62,658 nt of DNA from an uncultured Clostridia bacterium (GCA_947174885.1 CAMWKO010000015.1:1-62658); one strand, 5' to 3'; shown: positions 16,533-26,248, numbered from the stretch's first letter. Made by a program: numbers and translations. The notes: generated by a model from the letters alone, not told the origin.

Positions 16533-16663
16533 AAGAGAATTAAAAGTAGAACAATTTATGGTTTTATAGTATAATAATGCGGGTGATAAATTCGGAAGTT
16601 ATGCAGTGATTAAAAGGATTGTGTGAGCTTATATTATCAGAACAAAAGTCCATGTGAGGATAT

Positions 16664-17005
16664 ATGATAAAGAAAAAAGAATTAATTATACTAATTACTA
16701 TATTAATAACAGCTATAATTGGAATTATATGTGTAAAAATATATCAAGGAAGTGAAGCTGCCGTATATGTACAGATTACTTGTGACGGTTCCGTATTATA
16801 CCATATTCCTCTAGAAGAAGACAGAACACTGCATATAGAGACTTCATATGGTTATAATGATGTGATAATCAAAGATGGTGAGGTTTATATAGAGGATGCC
16901 GATTGCCCCGATTTAATATGTGTTCATCAGGGAAAAATTTCAAATCTAGGTATATCAATTATATGTCTGCCACACAGATTATCAATTCAACTTGTAAATC
17001 ATTAA
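16664..17005 (+). CDS. NusG domain II-containing membrane-anchored protein
   Basis: 113 residues: one N-terminal membrane span (about 7-26), then an extracytoplasmic domain matching the NusG-domain-II family, with ITCDGSVLYHIPL and the conserved end CPDLICVHQGKI...ICLPHRLSI. The two Cys (CPDLIC) and the C-L-P-H motif are typical. Function unproven. The family is nearly always next to a Gx transporter gene and often to apbE or rnf, as here, suggesting a role in flavin, quinone or electron-transfer maturation outside the membrane. Both flanks carry copies of the palindromic element. Confidence 0.85.
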   Translation: MIKKKELIILITILITAIIGIICVKIYQGSEAAVYVQITCDGSVLYHIPLEEDRTLHIETSYGYNDVIIKDGEVYIEDADCPDLICVHQGKISNLGISIICLPHRLSIQLVNH

Positions 17006-17007
17006 TA

Positions 17008-17050
17008 TAACATAATATTTAAATTATATGTACATAAAAATATTATGTTA
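17008..17050. terminator. Hairpin after the NusG-II gene
   Basis: TAACATAATATTT (17008-17020) pairs with AAATATTATGTTA (17038-17050), 13 bp, AT-rich, without a T-run on the plus strand. A weak terminator or processing hairpin. Confidence 0.4.
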
Positions 17051-17126
17051 ACTAACGATATATATTACATATATTATTTTTCATGTGTATTATTTAATTT
17101 ACTGTTTGTAAATATATAAAAATCTT

Positions 17127-17266
17127 GAGTTTCCATATTTTTTATTGTAAAATTCATATGGTATTACTGTCTCCATGCAGTATAGACACATTGACCAAAT
17201 AATATGTTTGCATCATTTATAAACTGTAAGCTTTATGAACTATAAAATAAAAAATACAGAAATTTA
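17127..17266. repeat. GAGTTTCC palindromic element, copy 3 (140 bp, degenerate)
   Basis: Starts GAGTTTCCATATTTTTTATT and ends AAAATACAGAAATTTA. It is exactly the length of copy 2, but the arms are diverged and the interior is unrelated (it contains ACTGTCTCCATGCAGT). It lies between the NusG-II gene and the Gx transporter gene, 734 bp from copy 2. Confidence 0.75.
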
Positions 17267-17288
17267 GGATAAAATTGAAAGGAAACAT

Positions 17289-17825
17289 ATGAATAAGAAT
17301 CTTAAGTATTTTACTGTATTATCATTATTTACGGCATTTTCAATTATATTGGGATATGTAGAATATTTAATTCCTTTCAATTTTGGAATATATGGTTTTA
17401 AAATCGGGCTTTCAAATATTGCAAGTCTTCTGGTACTTTATCTGTTTGATTTCAAAAGTTCCTTTATAGTATTGCTTATAAGAATTTTTGTTGTAAACAC
17501 ACTGTTTGGCACAGGCTTTTCCCTGATTTTCAGTCTTATTGCAGGAGCTTTGAGCCTTGCTGTGATGTGGCTTTTGCACAAATTATTTAAAGCCGATATT
17601 ATATTTGTGAGTGCAATAGGTGGTATATTTCACAATATAGTTCAGGTGGTAGTTGCCACGATTTTGGTATCACAGACTGCAGTATTATATTTAATACCAT
17701 TTTTAGTTGTATTAGGTTTAGTAACAGGTGTTACAGTTGGAATAGTGAGCAAAATTATATATTACAGGACAAACAAATTTATACGACGTTCTGTTTCCGG
17801 TACATATAAGGAGAATGAGATATGA
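17289..17825 (+). CDS. Gx transporter family protein (heptaprenyl diphosphate synthase component I-like)
   Basis: 178 residues, five to six membrane spans. Matches the Hpre_diP_synt_I family: FTAFSIILGYVEYLIPF, the KIGLSNIASLLVLYLFDFK block and the GGIFHNIVQ motif. Despite the old name it is an ECF-type membrane S-component-like protein thought to handle an isoprenoid or similar substrate. TTGAAAGGAAAC sets ATG 17289. The stop overlaps ruvA by 4 bp (ATGA), so ruvAB are translated from the same message. Confidence 0.88.
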   Translation: MNKNLKYFTVLSLFTAFSIILGYVEYLIPFNFGIYGFKIGLSNIASLLVLYLFDFKSSFIVLLIRIFVVNTLFGTGFSLIFSLIAGALSLAVMWLLHKLFKADIIFVSAIGGIFHNIVQVVVATILVSQTAVLYLIPFLVVLGLVTGVTVGIVSKIIYYRTNKFIRRSVSGTYKENEI

Positions 17826-18415
17826 TTGGATTTGTAAAAGGTAAGATTGATTCTATTGAGGAAGACAGGGTAATTATTGATTGTAATGGAATTGGATACA
17901 ACATATTTATTCCCGGCTCTGTAGCAGGTGCTCTTATAAATAAGGAGGAAGCTAAGCTTTATACATATCTTGCTGTTCGCGAGGATGCTATGAATCTGTT
18001 TGGTTTCCTGTCCAAGCAGGATTTGGATATATTCAAAAAGCTTATAACCGTAAGCGGTATAGGACCAAAGGGCGGACTGTCTATTATGTCTGTTATGACT
18101 ACTGATGATTTGAGATTGGCTATATTATCGGGGGATGATAAAGCTATTTCAAAAGCACCCGGTATTGGCTCTAAAACTGCTCAAAAGGTTATTGTAGAGC
18201 TTAAGGACAAAGTAAAATTTGAAGATACCTTATTTAACGATACATTAGCTGCAAATATGGCTTCACCGGATAATGATGTATCAAAGGAGGCTGTTATGGC
18301 ACTTGTAGCTTTAGGCTATTCACAGCAGGAAAGTGCAAGGGCAGTTAAAAGTGTTGAGGGTGAAAACCTTGATGTAGAAGCAATAATAAAAGAAGCTTTA
18401 AGAAAGATGATATAG
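17822..18415 (+). CDS. ruvA: Holliday junction branch migration protein RuvA
   Basis: 197 residues. Tetrameric junction-binding subunit that loads RuvB. Seen: N-terminal OB fold (MIGFVKGKIDSIEEDRVIID), helix-hairpin-helix motifs (ITVSGIGPKGGLSIM about 77-91, and APGIGSKTAQKVIVELKDK about 112-130), and a C-terminal RuvB-binding helix bundle (EAVMALVALGYSQQESARAV). Length is typical. Overlaps the Gx transporter gene; ruvB follows 3 bp later. Confidence 0.97.
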   Translation: MIGFVKGKIDSIEEDRVIIDCNGIGYNIFIPGSVAGALINKEEAKLYTYLAVREDAMNLFGFLSKQDLDIFKKLITVSGIGPKGGLSIMSVMTTDDLRLAILSGDDKAISKAPGIGSKTAQKVIVELKDKVKFEDTLFNDTLAANMASPDNDVSKEAVMALVALGYSQQESARAVKSVEGENLDVEAIIKEALRKMI

Positions 18416-18418
18416 TAT

Positions 18419-19426
18419 ATGGAAAAGCGACTTATTAATACTGAAATAAAGACCGAAGATTTATCGTATGAAAATAACCTAAGGCCGGCTTTTTTAAATG
18501 AGTATATTGGTCAGAGCAAAATTAAAGATAATCTGAAAATATATATTGAAGCAGCAAAGATTAGAAAAGAGCCTTTGGATCATGTACTTTTATATGGTCC
18601 GCCCGGACTTGGTAAGACAACTTTAGCATGTATAATTGCCAAAGAGATGGGCGTAAATATAAAAGTCACAAGTGGACCGGCTATAGAAAAGCCGGGAGAA
18701 ATGGCTGCAATCCTCAACAATCTTCAGGAGGGTGATGTGCTGTTTATAGATGAAATACATCGTTTGAACAGACAGGTAGAGGAGGTTCTATATCCTGCCA
18801 TGGAGGATTATGCTATTGATATTCTCATTGGTAAAGGTGCAACTGCCCGTTCCATACGATTGGATTTACCTAAGTTTACCCTTATTGGTGCAACTACAAG
18901 AGCAGGTCTTCTGACGGCACCACTTAGGGACCGATTTGGTGTCATAAATAAAATGGAATATTATGATATCAATGAGTTAAAACAGATAATTACACGTTCG
19001 GCGGCTGTATTTGATATATTCATAGATGATGAAGGTGCTACAGAACTGGCAAGAAGAAGCAGAGGTACTCCAAGATTAGCCAATCGTCTGCTAAAGAGAG
19101 TACGTGATTTTGCGTTAATAAAATATAATGGAAATATTTCACTGGAAGTAGCAAATTATGCATTGGACTTATTAGATGTGGATAAGCTGGGATTAGATGC
19201 CGGAGACAGACATATTCTGGAAACCATTATTGAAAAGTTTCAGGGGGGTCCGGTGGGGCTGGATACTTTATCAGCAGCACTTGGTGAAGATGCAGGTACT
19301 CTTGAAGATGTTTATGAACCATATCTTATTCAGAACGGACTTATATCCAGAACTCCCAGAGGCAGGATAGCTACTCCGTTAGCATATAGACACCTTGGTT
19401 TTTGCTATAACGAAGATAAAAACTAA
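18419..19426 (+). CDS. ruvB: Holliday junction DNA helicase RuvB
   Basis: 335 residues. AAA+ motor that drives branch migration with RuvA. Seen: [11 protein letters not shown] at the start, Walker [12 protein letters not shown] (about 62-72), Walker B LFIDEIHR (about 114-121), sensor [10 protein letters not shown], arginine finger in APLRDRFG, and the C-terminal winged helix with [13 protein letters not shown]. Start ATG 18419 three bases after ruvA; no separate promoter. ruvC is not in the window, but the resolvase RecU is encoded at 40834. Confidence 0.98.
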   Translation: MEKRLINTEIKTEDLSYENNLRPAFLNEYIGQSKIKDNLKIYIEAAKIRKEPLDHVLLYGPPGLGKTTLACIIAKEMGVNIKVTSGPAIEKPGEMAAILNNLQEGDVLFIDEIHRLNRQVEEVLYPAMEDYAIDILIGKGATARSIRLDLPKFTLIGATTRAGLLTAPLRDRFGVINKMEYYDINELKQIITRSAAVFDIFIDDEGATELARRSRGTPRLANRLLKRVRDFALIKYNGNISLEVANYALDLLDVDKLGLDAGDRHILETIIEKFQGGPVGLDTLSAALGEDAGTLEDVYEPYLIQNGLISRTPRGRIATPLAYRHLGFCYNEDKN

Positions 19427-19439
19427 TCTCATTTTTGTA

Positions 19440-19468
19440 TTGTTTATTTTTAATATCTCGTGTATAAT
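19440..19468 (+). promoter_or_regulatory. Promoter of zapA
   Basis: TTGTTT (19440-19445), 17-bp spacer, TATAAT (19463-19468). A perfect -10 and acceptable -35, about 50 bp before the zapA start and just after ruvB. Confidence 0.7.
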
Positions 19469-19520
19469 TAGAATAGTTTATCGGGCAATTTTGTTCCAGT
19501 TTATTAGTCAGGAGAATATT

Positions 19521-19958
19521 ATGTCATCAAAGAATAATACAGAAGTTATAATTAACGGAAAAATATATACAATTAGCGGCTATGAAAGTGAGGACTACCT
19601 TCAAAAGGTTGCTTCTTACATAAACAACAAGATTACAGAGTTTGGAAGTATTGATACATATAAAAAGCTTGGTACTGATATGCAGAGAACTCTTCTGGAA
19701 TTAAATATAGCAGATGACTATTTTAAAGCAAAAAAACAGGCGGACTCTTTAGAGGCTGATGTTACATCAAAGGACAAGCAGTTATATGATGTTAAGCATG
19801 AGCTTATAGCGGCACAGATTAAGCTTGAAGCTTTAGAAAAAGAAAAAGATGCTATGCAGCGAAGACTTAACTCTAACCAGATTGATTTAGTCAAACTGGA
19901 AACAGAGTTAAATGATGCTAAAAATAAAAGAAAAAAGGCTACAACAGCCGATATTTAG
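19521..19958 (+). CDS. zapA: Cell division protein ZapA
   Basis: 145 residues. Binds and bundles FtsZ at midcell. Seen: N-terminal ZapA head (EVIINGKIYTISGYESEDYLQKVASYIN, about 8-35) followed by a long coiled coil (about 75-140). Start at ATG 19521 because CAGGAGAAT lies just before it and the longer in-frame version would be read from inside ruvB. Own promoter upstream and terminator downstream, so a single-gene unit. Confidence 0.93.
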   Translation: MSSKNNTEVIINGKIYTISGYESEDYLQKVASYINNKITEFGSIDTYKKLGTDMQRTLLELNIADDYFKAKKQADSLEADVTSKDKQLYDVKHELIAAQIKLEALEKEKDAMQRRLNSNQIDLVKLETELNDAKNKRKKATTADI

Positions 19959-19972
19959 TTTTGTACATACAT

Positions 19973-19998
19973 AAGCCGTTGAAATATCAACGGCTTTT
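19973..19998 (+). terminator. Terminator after zapA
   Basis: AAGCCGTTGA (19973-19982), loop AATA, TCAACGGCTTTT (19987-19998). A compact 10-bp stem with T-rich end. Confidence 0.85.
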
Positions 19999-20024
19999 AC
20001 GTTTTGACTTGAAAGAGCTTTTTT

Positions 20025-22418
20025 ATGGTAAATAATATTAAAAATAAAAATATTAATAAGTGTGAAATATTGGCACCTGCAGGCAGTTATGAAACTATGA
20101 TTGCTGCATTTAACGCAGGAGCTGATGCAGTCTATTTAGGTGGCGAAAGCTTTGGAGCCAGAGCATTTGCAAATAATTTCAGCAAAAATGAGCTTTTAGA
20201 AGCTATTGATTATGCACACTTATTTAATAAAAAGATATATTTAACTGTAAATACATTATTAAAAGAAATCGAACTGAACAAATTATACGAATATCTTGAA
20301 CCATATTATAATGCCGGTTTGGATGCAGTAATAGTTCAGGATTTTGGTGTACTAGAATATATATCCTCTCATTTCATTGATCTTCCTATTCATTGCAGTA
20401 CTCAAATGACAATTACAGGCTCAAATTTTGCAGGATTTCTTTCAGAAAACAAAAGTATTACCAGGATAGTTACTCCCAGAGAGTTAAGTATTTCTGAAAT
20501 TAAAGATATATATGAAAAAACAGGCTTGGAGATTGAAAGCTTTGTACATGGAGCATTGTGCTATTGCTATTCAGGTCAGTGTCTTCTTAGTTCGGTAATA
20601 GGTGGCAGAAGCGGTAACAGAGGCAGATGCGCCCAGCCTTGCAGACTTGCATTTTCAAGTGATGAGTTACAGGTAAAAAATAAACATTTATTAAGTCCAA
20701 AAGACTTGTGTACCCTATATATATTGCCGGATATACTGGAAGCAGGCGTTTATTCGCTTAAAATTGAGGGCAGAATGAAAAAGCCTGAATATGTAGCCAG
20801 TGTTGTGGCTATGTATAGAAAATATGTCGATCTGTATTTAAAGCATGGCAAAAAAAAATACAGTGTAGATGAAGAAGACATTAATCTTTTAAAGGAGATT
20901 TACAATAGAGGTGGATTTACTAATGGTTTTTATATGCGCCAAAATAGCAGTGAAATGATGACTATTGACAGACCAAACCACTGTGGTGTAGTTGTAGGCA
21001 GCGTTTTAAGCCAGAAGAACAACATCGTATCCATAAAGGCAATCAAAGATATTAACAAAGGCGATGTGTTAGAAATATGTGAAGGCGTAGAGTTCTTTGC
21101 ACCGTATGATATAAAGAAAAATACAGATTTTGATTATAAATTCAAAGAAAAACAAGCCTTTACAGCAAAAAAAGAGGTAATACGTACACGAAACGAAATA
21201 ATTATAAAAAAGATATTATCAGACTACCTATACAATGAAAAAGGTGATTTACGCACCTTAAAAAGAAATGTGAATATTGATATATCAATATGTAAGGATA
21301 CACCTGTATCAGCTACTATGTGGGATGAGGATTTTTCAGTTACAATTTGCGGTGACATTCCGTTAACTGCCCAAAAAAGACCTATAGATGTGGAAGCTGT
21401 TAAAAAGCAGTTTAATAAGCTGGGCGGAACATATCTTAGTGCAGAAAACTTCAATATATATGTAGAGGATGGGTTATTTTTGCCTGTAGTAGCTTTAAAT
21501 GAAATGCGACGTAAGCTGGCAGATGCTTTTTTATGTGAAATTCGTAATAAATATATACGAAACAGCAGTAAATTTACAGATTTTTGTAAAGAAGCAGAAG
21601 TAGAGAATCATTTCAAGGAAGAGAATAAGTTTACTATACTTGTATCGAATATGGAACAATTCAATGCTGTAATGCCGATATATAACGGCAAGAGAATATA
21701 TATTGAATACGCCAATTTTACCATAGATGAGATTATCTCCATAATTTCCAAATCTAATAATAAGGATATAGACATATTTATTGCATTACCACATATTTTT
21801 AGGAAAAGAGCTGTTAAGGAATTTGACGATAATTTAATTGCTATAAAAAAACTAAGACCTGTGGGATATTTATTTAGAAATTTAGAGAGTTATTTCTATA
21901 TGAAAAATGCCGGTATAGATATGGGAATAGTGGTTTTTGACAGCAATATATATTCTTTTAATAATGAGGATATTAAATTTTACAAGAAAATAGGCGCCAA
22001 TATAGTTACTGCATCTTATGAACTAAATTCAAATGAGCTAGCAGCATTATCTAATGAGGATATGGAGATAAACATATATGGTTTTTTTCCTGTAATGCTG
22101 TCAGCCGGTTGTATCAGAAAAACTATGGATAAATGTATCTATAACAATTCAAAATCTTTAGGATATATGGATATAGTCGACAGAAGAAATAGCAGATTTA
22201 AGATAAATACCGTCTGTAGATATTGCTACAACATAATATACAATAGTGTCCCGGTTTCTTTATTTGGAAATTTAAAAGAACTGGAAAAGTATAACTTTTC
22301 CTTCTACAGAATTAATTTTACCATTGAAACAGCAGGAGAGGTTAAGGAAATACTTAAAAATTACAATAATTTAAATGGCGATTTTACAAAGTGTCATTTT
22401 AAAAGAGGTGTTGAATAG
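20025..22418 (+). CDS. U32 family peptidase with DUF3656 (RlhA-like)
   Basis: 797 residues. Seen: N-terminal U32 TIM-barrel (LAPAGSYETMIAAFNAGADAVYLGG), the Cys-rich signature CYCYSGQCLLSSVIGGRSGNRG...CAQPC (about 182-214) that holds an Fe-S cluster in this family, EGRMKKPEYVA, and a C-terminal DUF3656-type half including VALNEMRRKLADAF. E. coli RlhA of this family hydroxylates C2501 of 23S rRNA, using prephenate-derived input; an RNA-modification role is therefore more likely than proteolysis. That is family knowledge. The stop overlaps the next start by 1 bp. Confidence 0.9.
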   Translation: MVNNIKNKNINKCEILAPAGSYETMIAAFNAGADAVYLGGESFGARAFANNFSKNELLEAIDYAHLFNKKIYLTVNTLLKEIELNKLYEYLEPYYNAGLDAVIVQDFGVLEYISSHFIDLPIHCSTQMTITGSNFAGFLSENKSITRIVTPRELSISEIKDIYEKTGLEIESFVHGALCYCYSGQCLLSSVIGGRSGNRGRCAQPCRLAFSSDELQVKNKHLLSPKDLCTLYILPDILEAGVYSLKIEGRMKKPEYVASVVAMYRKYVDLYLKHGKKKYSVDEEDINLLKEIYNRGGFTNGFYMRQNSSEMMTIDRPNHCGVVVGSVLSQKNNIVSIKAIKDINKGDVLEICEGVEFFAPYDIKKNTDFDYKFKEKQAFTAKKEVIRTRNEIIIKKILSDYLYNEKGDLRTLKRNVNIDISICKDTPVSATMWDEDFSVTICGDIPLTAQKRPIDVEAVKKQFNKLGGTYLSAENFNIYVEDGLFLPVVALNEMRRKLADAFLCEIRNKYIRNSSKFTDFCKEAEVENHFKEENKFTILVSNMEQFNAVMPIYNGKRIYIEYANFTIDEIISIISKSNNKDIDIFIALPHIFRKRAVKEFDDNLIAIKKLRPVGYLFRNLESYFYMKNAGIDMGIVVFDSNIYSFNNEDIKFYKKIGANIVTASYELNSNELAALSNEDMEINIYGFFPVMLSAGCIRKTMDKCIYNNSKSLGYMDIVDRRNSRFKINTVCRYCYNIIYNSVPVSLFGNLKELEKYNFSFYRINFTIETAGEVKEILKNYNNLNGDFTKCHFKRGVE

Positions 22419-23719
22419 TGGTTAGATTATTAATAATTATTTCAAGATATATATTGGTACTATTAAGTGCATTATTTTCCTTTGTATCGTTTAAAAGCTT
22501 AAAAGACAGTAATAAAAATCAGTATAGATATGTTATTCTGCAACGTATACTTATGTATCTGATACACTTTATAATGTTTGCAATTATATATGTATATAGT
22601 GAGAAAACAGATATTATATTCTTTTATTTAGGTCAGGTTTTTTATTTTGTGCTATTTAATATAGTGGCAAATAAAGTATATAAAAGATACCATAAGCCCT
22701 TAATGAATCTTATGATTTTTATGTTAATGGTAAGCTTTGGTATTATTACAAGACTGTCATATACAAGAGCCGTAAGACAGTTCTATATATGTGTATTTGC
22801 AACTGTAATTGCTATGTCCATGCCTAAAATAATGGAGAAGAGCAAAAAAATCAGAAACTATTCCTATATTTTTGGTGTTTTAGGCATAGGTGCATTGGCA
22901 CTTGTATATGTAATAGGTAATGTAACGTTGGGTGCCAAATTATCTCTTGATTTACATTTTATTACAATACAGCCCTCTGAATTTGTAAAAATATCCTTTG
23001 TTCTGTTTTTAAGTGGTATTTTATACAAATCAAAAACCATAAAGGGTGTTCTGATATCAGGTATTTTTGCAGCAATTCATGTTTTAATACTTGTAGTTTC
23101 AAAGGATTTAGGTACAGCTTTAATACTATGTGTGGTATATTTGTTTATAGTTTATATGGCAACAGGAAAGAAGATATATTTAATAGGAGGACTTTTTGCC
23201 GGAAGTGCTGCATCCCTAGTTGCATATAAGCTCTTTTCTCATGTAAAGGTAAGGGTAGAAGCTTGGATTAATCCATGGCCTATAATTGATGATAAAGGTT
23301 ATCAGATTACACAGTCATTATTTGCTATTGGTACAGGAGGTTTATTTGGATCCGGTTTATTTATGGGACTGCCTAACAGTGTACCTGTTGTAGAGCAGGA
23401 TTTTATTATTTCTGCAATATGTGAGGAACTGGGAAGTTTTTTCAGTATCTGTATAGTTTTAATGTCCATGTGCATATTTATTATTAGTATACGGATTGCC
23501 CTAAACTGTAAGGACGAATTTTATAAACTTACCACCTCAGCTTTGGCATGTACCTATGGATTTCAGATATTTTTAACTGTTGGCGGTGCAATAAAGCTTA
23601 TACCATCTACAGGTGTAACCTATCCACTATTAAGCTACGGAGGAAGTTCATTGTTATCAACTATTGCAATATTTATGATTTTACAGGGGGTATATATCAA
23701 TGAAACGAAACACAATTAA
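22418..23719 (+). CDS. FtsW/RodA/SpoVE family peptidoglycan glycosyltransferase
   Basis: 433 residues, about ten membrane spans. SEDS-family glycan polymerase that works with a class B penicillin-binding protein. Seen: SKDLGTALILCVVYLF (the conserved Asp-Leu-Gly-Thr), WINPWPIIDDKGYQITQSLFAIGTGGLFG, EQDFIISAICEELG and the C-terminal LIPSTGVTYPLLSYGGSS. Start is GTG 22418, overlapping the previous stop by 1 bp. Overlaps the PBP gene by 20 bp, the usual SEDS-bPBP pairing. I cannot tell from sequence alone whether its role is elongation, division or sporulation. Confidence 0.93.
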   Translation: MVRLLIIISRYILVLLSALFSFVSFKSLKDSNKNQYRYVILQRILMYLIHFIMFAIIYVYSEKTDIIFFYLGQVFYFVLFNIVANKVYKRYHKPLMNLMIFMLMVSFGIITRLSYTRAVRQFYICVFATVIAMSMPKIMEKSKKIRNYSYIFGVLGIGALALVYVIGNVTLGAKLSLDLHFITIQPSEFVKISFVLFLSGILYKSKTIKGVLISGIFAAIHVLILVVSKDLGTALILCVVYLFIVYMATGKKIYLIGGLFAGSAASLVAYKLFSHVKVRVEAWINPWPIIDDKGYQITQSLFAIGTGGLFGSGLFMGLPNSVPVVEQDFIISAICEELGSFFSICIVLMSMCIFIISIRIALNCKDEFYKLTTSALACTYGFQIFLTVGGAIKLIPSTGVTYPLLSYGGSSLLSTIAIFMILQGVYINETKHN

Positions 23720-25091
23720 TGATAATTTAATAAAAACCACATATATTTTTATAATATTATTTGGATTATTGATATCATATCTGCTTATTTTTGTAATCTT
23801 TGAAAGCGGAAATATAATCGACAATAGCTACAATAAGAGAATAGATACCTTATCAAATTATGTAGATAAAGGAAATATTTATTCTAAGGATTTGGAAGTC
23901 CTGGCTACTACAGATGAAGACGGAAACAGATATTATCCATACGCTTCATTATTCTGTCATGTAGTAGGAAGTACTGCCATGGGTAATACAGGACTTGAAA
24001 ATGCGTATAACTATGAAATGCTGTCTTCAAATGTAAATATATTTAAAAAGTTTATAAATGAATTATCAGGTGAGAAGCATCCCGGAAATTCAATAGTTAC
24101 CACGCTTGATGTGAATATCAGCCAAAATTGTAAAAATGCTCTTGGAGGTTATAAAGGTGCAGTAATCGTTATGGACCCTACAGACGGAAGTGTATTGTCA
24201 ATGGTTTCAAATCCTGATTATGACCCTAATACTGTGGCGAGGGACTGGGATACTTTATCTTCAAGTACAAATGGTGAACTGTTAAACAGAGCTACAAGCG
24301 GTCAGTATACACCAGGCTCTATTTTTAAAATTTTTACATTATATGATTATATTACAGAAAATCCAGATACTTACAAAAACTATAATTTTACATGTAAGGG
24401 AACTGTTGATTTTGGAGATTATACAATTAGCTGTAGCAATAAAATATGGCATGGAAATGAAGATTTACTTATCTCCTTTGCAAACTCCTGCAACTGCTCT
24501 TTTGTAAATTTATCAGAAGGTATAACAACAGAGAGCCTGAGTAATATTTGTAAGAAATTATTATTTAACAGCGATTTACCAATAGAAATTGAGTATAAAA
24601 GCAGTGTTTTCTCATTAACCGCGGATGACAGCAGCTTCATGAAGCATCAGACACTTATAGGACAGGGTAAAACCTTAGTATCACCAATTCATATGATATT
24701 GGTAATGAATGCTATTGCAAATGACGGAGTACTTATAACACCAAGATTTGTATCAAAGTTAATAGATTATTCAGGTACGATATTAGAGGAATACGAAATC
24801 AAAAATCATGCTATATTATTTACAAAAGAAGAAACTGATATATTAAAGGAATACTTAAGACAGGTAGTACTTACCGGTACAGCTTCTTCAATAAATAACA
24901 GCAACTATACATTATATGGAAAAACAGGAACAGCACAGATAGATGAAAACGGAAATATAAATTCATGGTTTGTTGGCTTTGTTGAAAAAAATGATAAAAT
25001 ATATACTATATGTGTAGTTATAGAAAATGTAAATGAAAATGCTTCACCGGCTAAAAATATAGCAAGCAATATAGTAAATACATTGCCATAA
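23700..25091 (+). CDS. Class B penicillin-binding protein (transpeptidase)
   Basis: 463 residues. Cross-links peptidoglycan strands, partner of the preceding SEDS protein. Seen: N-terminal membrane anchor (about 12-34), short pedestal, then the transpeptidase domain with SIFK at 207-210 (active Ser207 in TPGSIFKIF), SCN in FANSCNCSF, and KTG in LYGKTGTAQ. All three catalytic motifs are present. It is short, like the PbpA type (about 460-490) rather than PBP2 or FtsI. ATG 23700 lies inside the ftsW-like gene, so translation is coupled. Confidence 0.92.
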   Translation: MKRNTINDNLIKTTYIFIILFGLLISYLLIFVIFESGNIIDNSYNKRIDTLSNYVDKGNIYSKDLEVLATTDEDGNRYYPYASLFCHVVGSTAMGNTGLENAYNYEMLSSNVNIFKKFINELSGEKHPGNSIVTTLDVNISQNCKNALGGYKGAVIVMDPTDGSVLSMVSNPDYDPNTVARDWDTLSSSTNGELLNRATSGQYTPGSIFKIFTLYDYITENPDTYKNYNFTCKGTVDFGDYTISCSNKIWHGNEDLLISFANSCNCSFVNLSEGITTESLSNICKKLLFNSDLPIEIEYKSSVFSLTADDSSFMKHQTLIGQGKTLVSPIHMILVMNAIANDGVLITPRFVSKLIDYSGTILEEYEIKNHAILFTKEETDILKEYLRQVVLTGTASSINNSNYTLYGKTGTAQIDENGNINSWFVGFVEKNDKIYTICVVIENVNENASPAKNIASNIVNTLP

Positions 25092-25120
25092 ATGTTATAT
25101 ACCAAACAGGAGGATGTACA

Positions 25121-25546
25121 ATGAAAAAAGCTATTAGCTGTGGAGGTGTTGTAATACATCGCGGAAAGATACTTGTTCTTTATAAAAATATAAAAAACAA
25201 GTATGAGGGCTGGGTATTGCCAAAGGGAACTGTTGAAAAAAATGAAGATTTTACACAGACTGCCCTTAGAGAAGTATATGAGGAAAGTAATGTAAAGGCA
25301 GATATTATAAAATATATCGGAAAAAGCAATTATAGTTTTTATGTAGGAAATGAAAGCATAGATAAGGAGGTACACTGGTATCTTATGTCTGCCGCCAGCT
25401 TTTATTCAAAGCCGCAAAAAGAAGAGTATTTTGAATATTCGGGATATTATAAATATTGTGAAGCATATCATCTTTTGAAATTTGATAATGAGAAAGAAAT
25501 ATTAGAAAAGGCATACAAAGATTATAAATGTTTAATAAGGCATTAG
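25121..25546 (+). CDS. NUDIX hydrolase
   Basis: 141 residues. Hydrolyses a nucleoside diphosphate linked to another group; substrate unknown. The Nudix box is complete at about 39-61: GTVEKNEDFTQTALREVYEES (G-x5-E-x7-R-E-x2-E-E). The N-terminal SCGGVVIHRGKILVLYKN strand and VEKN substitution fit the Ap4A-pyrophosphatase-like bacterial subgroup. CAGGAGGATG ribosome site before ATG. It follows the PBP gene by 29 bp and precedes queH by 9 bp. Confidence 0.9.
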   Translation: MKKAISCGGVVIHRGKILVLYKNIKNKYEGWVLPKGTVEKNEDFTQTALREVYEESNVKADIIKYIGKSNYSFYVGNESIDKEVHWYLMSAASFYSKPQKEEYFEYSGYYKYCEAYHLLKFDNEKEILEKAYKDYKCLIRH

Positions 25547-25555
25547 GAGGCAAAT

Positions 25556-26248
25556 ATGAGTGACCTTAATAACAATATAATTAATACGGATTATAAGAAT
25601 GAAATTAATATTAAAAGTAATACTAATTTTCAAAAAATACTTGATAATACTATTAATAAAGTAGTTTCCGACGGTAAAGTACCTTCCTTACTTATTCACA
25701 GCTGTTGTGCACCCTGCAGCAGCTATACCCTGGAATATTTATCACAGTATTTCAAAATTACTGTTTTATATTACAACCCTAATATTTTCCCAGAGGAAGA
25801 ATATGATTACAGAATAAGTGAGCAAAAACGTCTTATCGAAGCAATGAATTTTAAATATCCTGTGGAATTTATTGCTACAGACTATACTCCTATGGATTTT
25901 CATGATAATATAAAAGGATTTGAAAAAGAGCCCGAGGGTGGCAAAAGATGTGAGCTTTGTTTTGGGATAAGACTTGAAAAAGCAGCTAAAATGGCAAAAG
26001 AAATGGGGTTTGATTATTTTGTAACCACTCTTTCTATAAGTCCAATGAAAGATTCATACTTATTGAATACAATAGGTGACAGGATTGCTAAAAAGTATGG
26101 TATAGCTTATTTATATTCTGATTTTAAGAAGAGAAACGGCTATAAACGAAGTGTGGAATTGTCAAAGGAATATAATTTATACCGGCAGGATTACTGTGGA
26201 TGTATATATTCTAAAATTGAGAGAGAAGAAAAATCTGGTTGCAAATAG
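25556..26248 (+). CDS. queH: Epoxyqueuosine reductase QueH
   Basis: 230 residues. Non-cobalamin enzyme for the last step of queuosine synthesis in tRNA. Seen: HSCCAPCSSY (about 48-57), the RCELCFGIRLEKAA motif (about 130-143) and QDYCGCIYS (about 212-220); the Cys residues bind the Fe-S cluster and metal in QueH. AGGAGGCAAAT before ATG 25556. The first about 40 residues are a polar extension. The promoter of the downstream tRNA gene overlaps the end of this gene. Confidence 0.92.
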   Translation: MSDLNNNIINTDYKNEINIKSNTNFQKILDNTINKVVSDGKVPSLLIHSCCAPCSSYTLEYLSQYFKITVLYYNPNIFPEEEYDYRISEQKRLIEAMNFKYPVEFIATDYTPMDFHDNIKGFEKEPEGGKRCELCFGIRLEKAAKMAKEMGFDYFVTTLSISPMKDSYLLNTIGDRIAKKYGIAYLYSDFKKRNGYKRSVELSKEYNLYRQDYCGCIYSKIEREEKSGCK

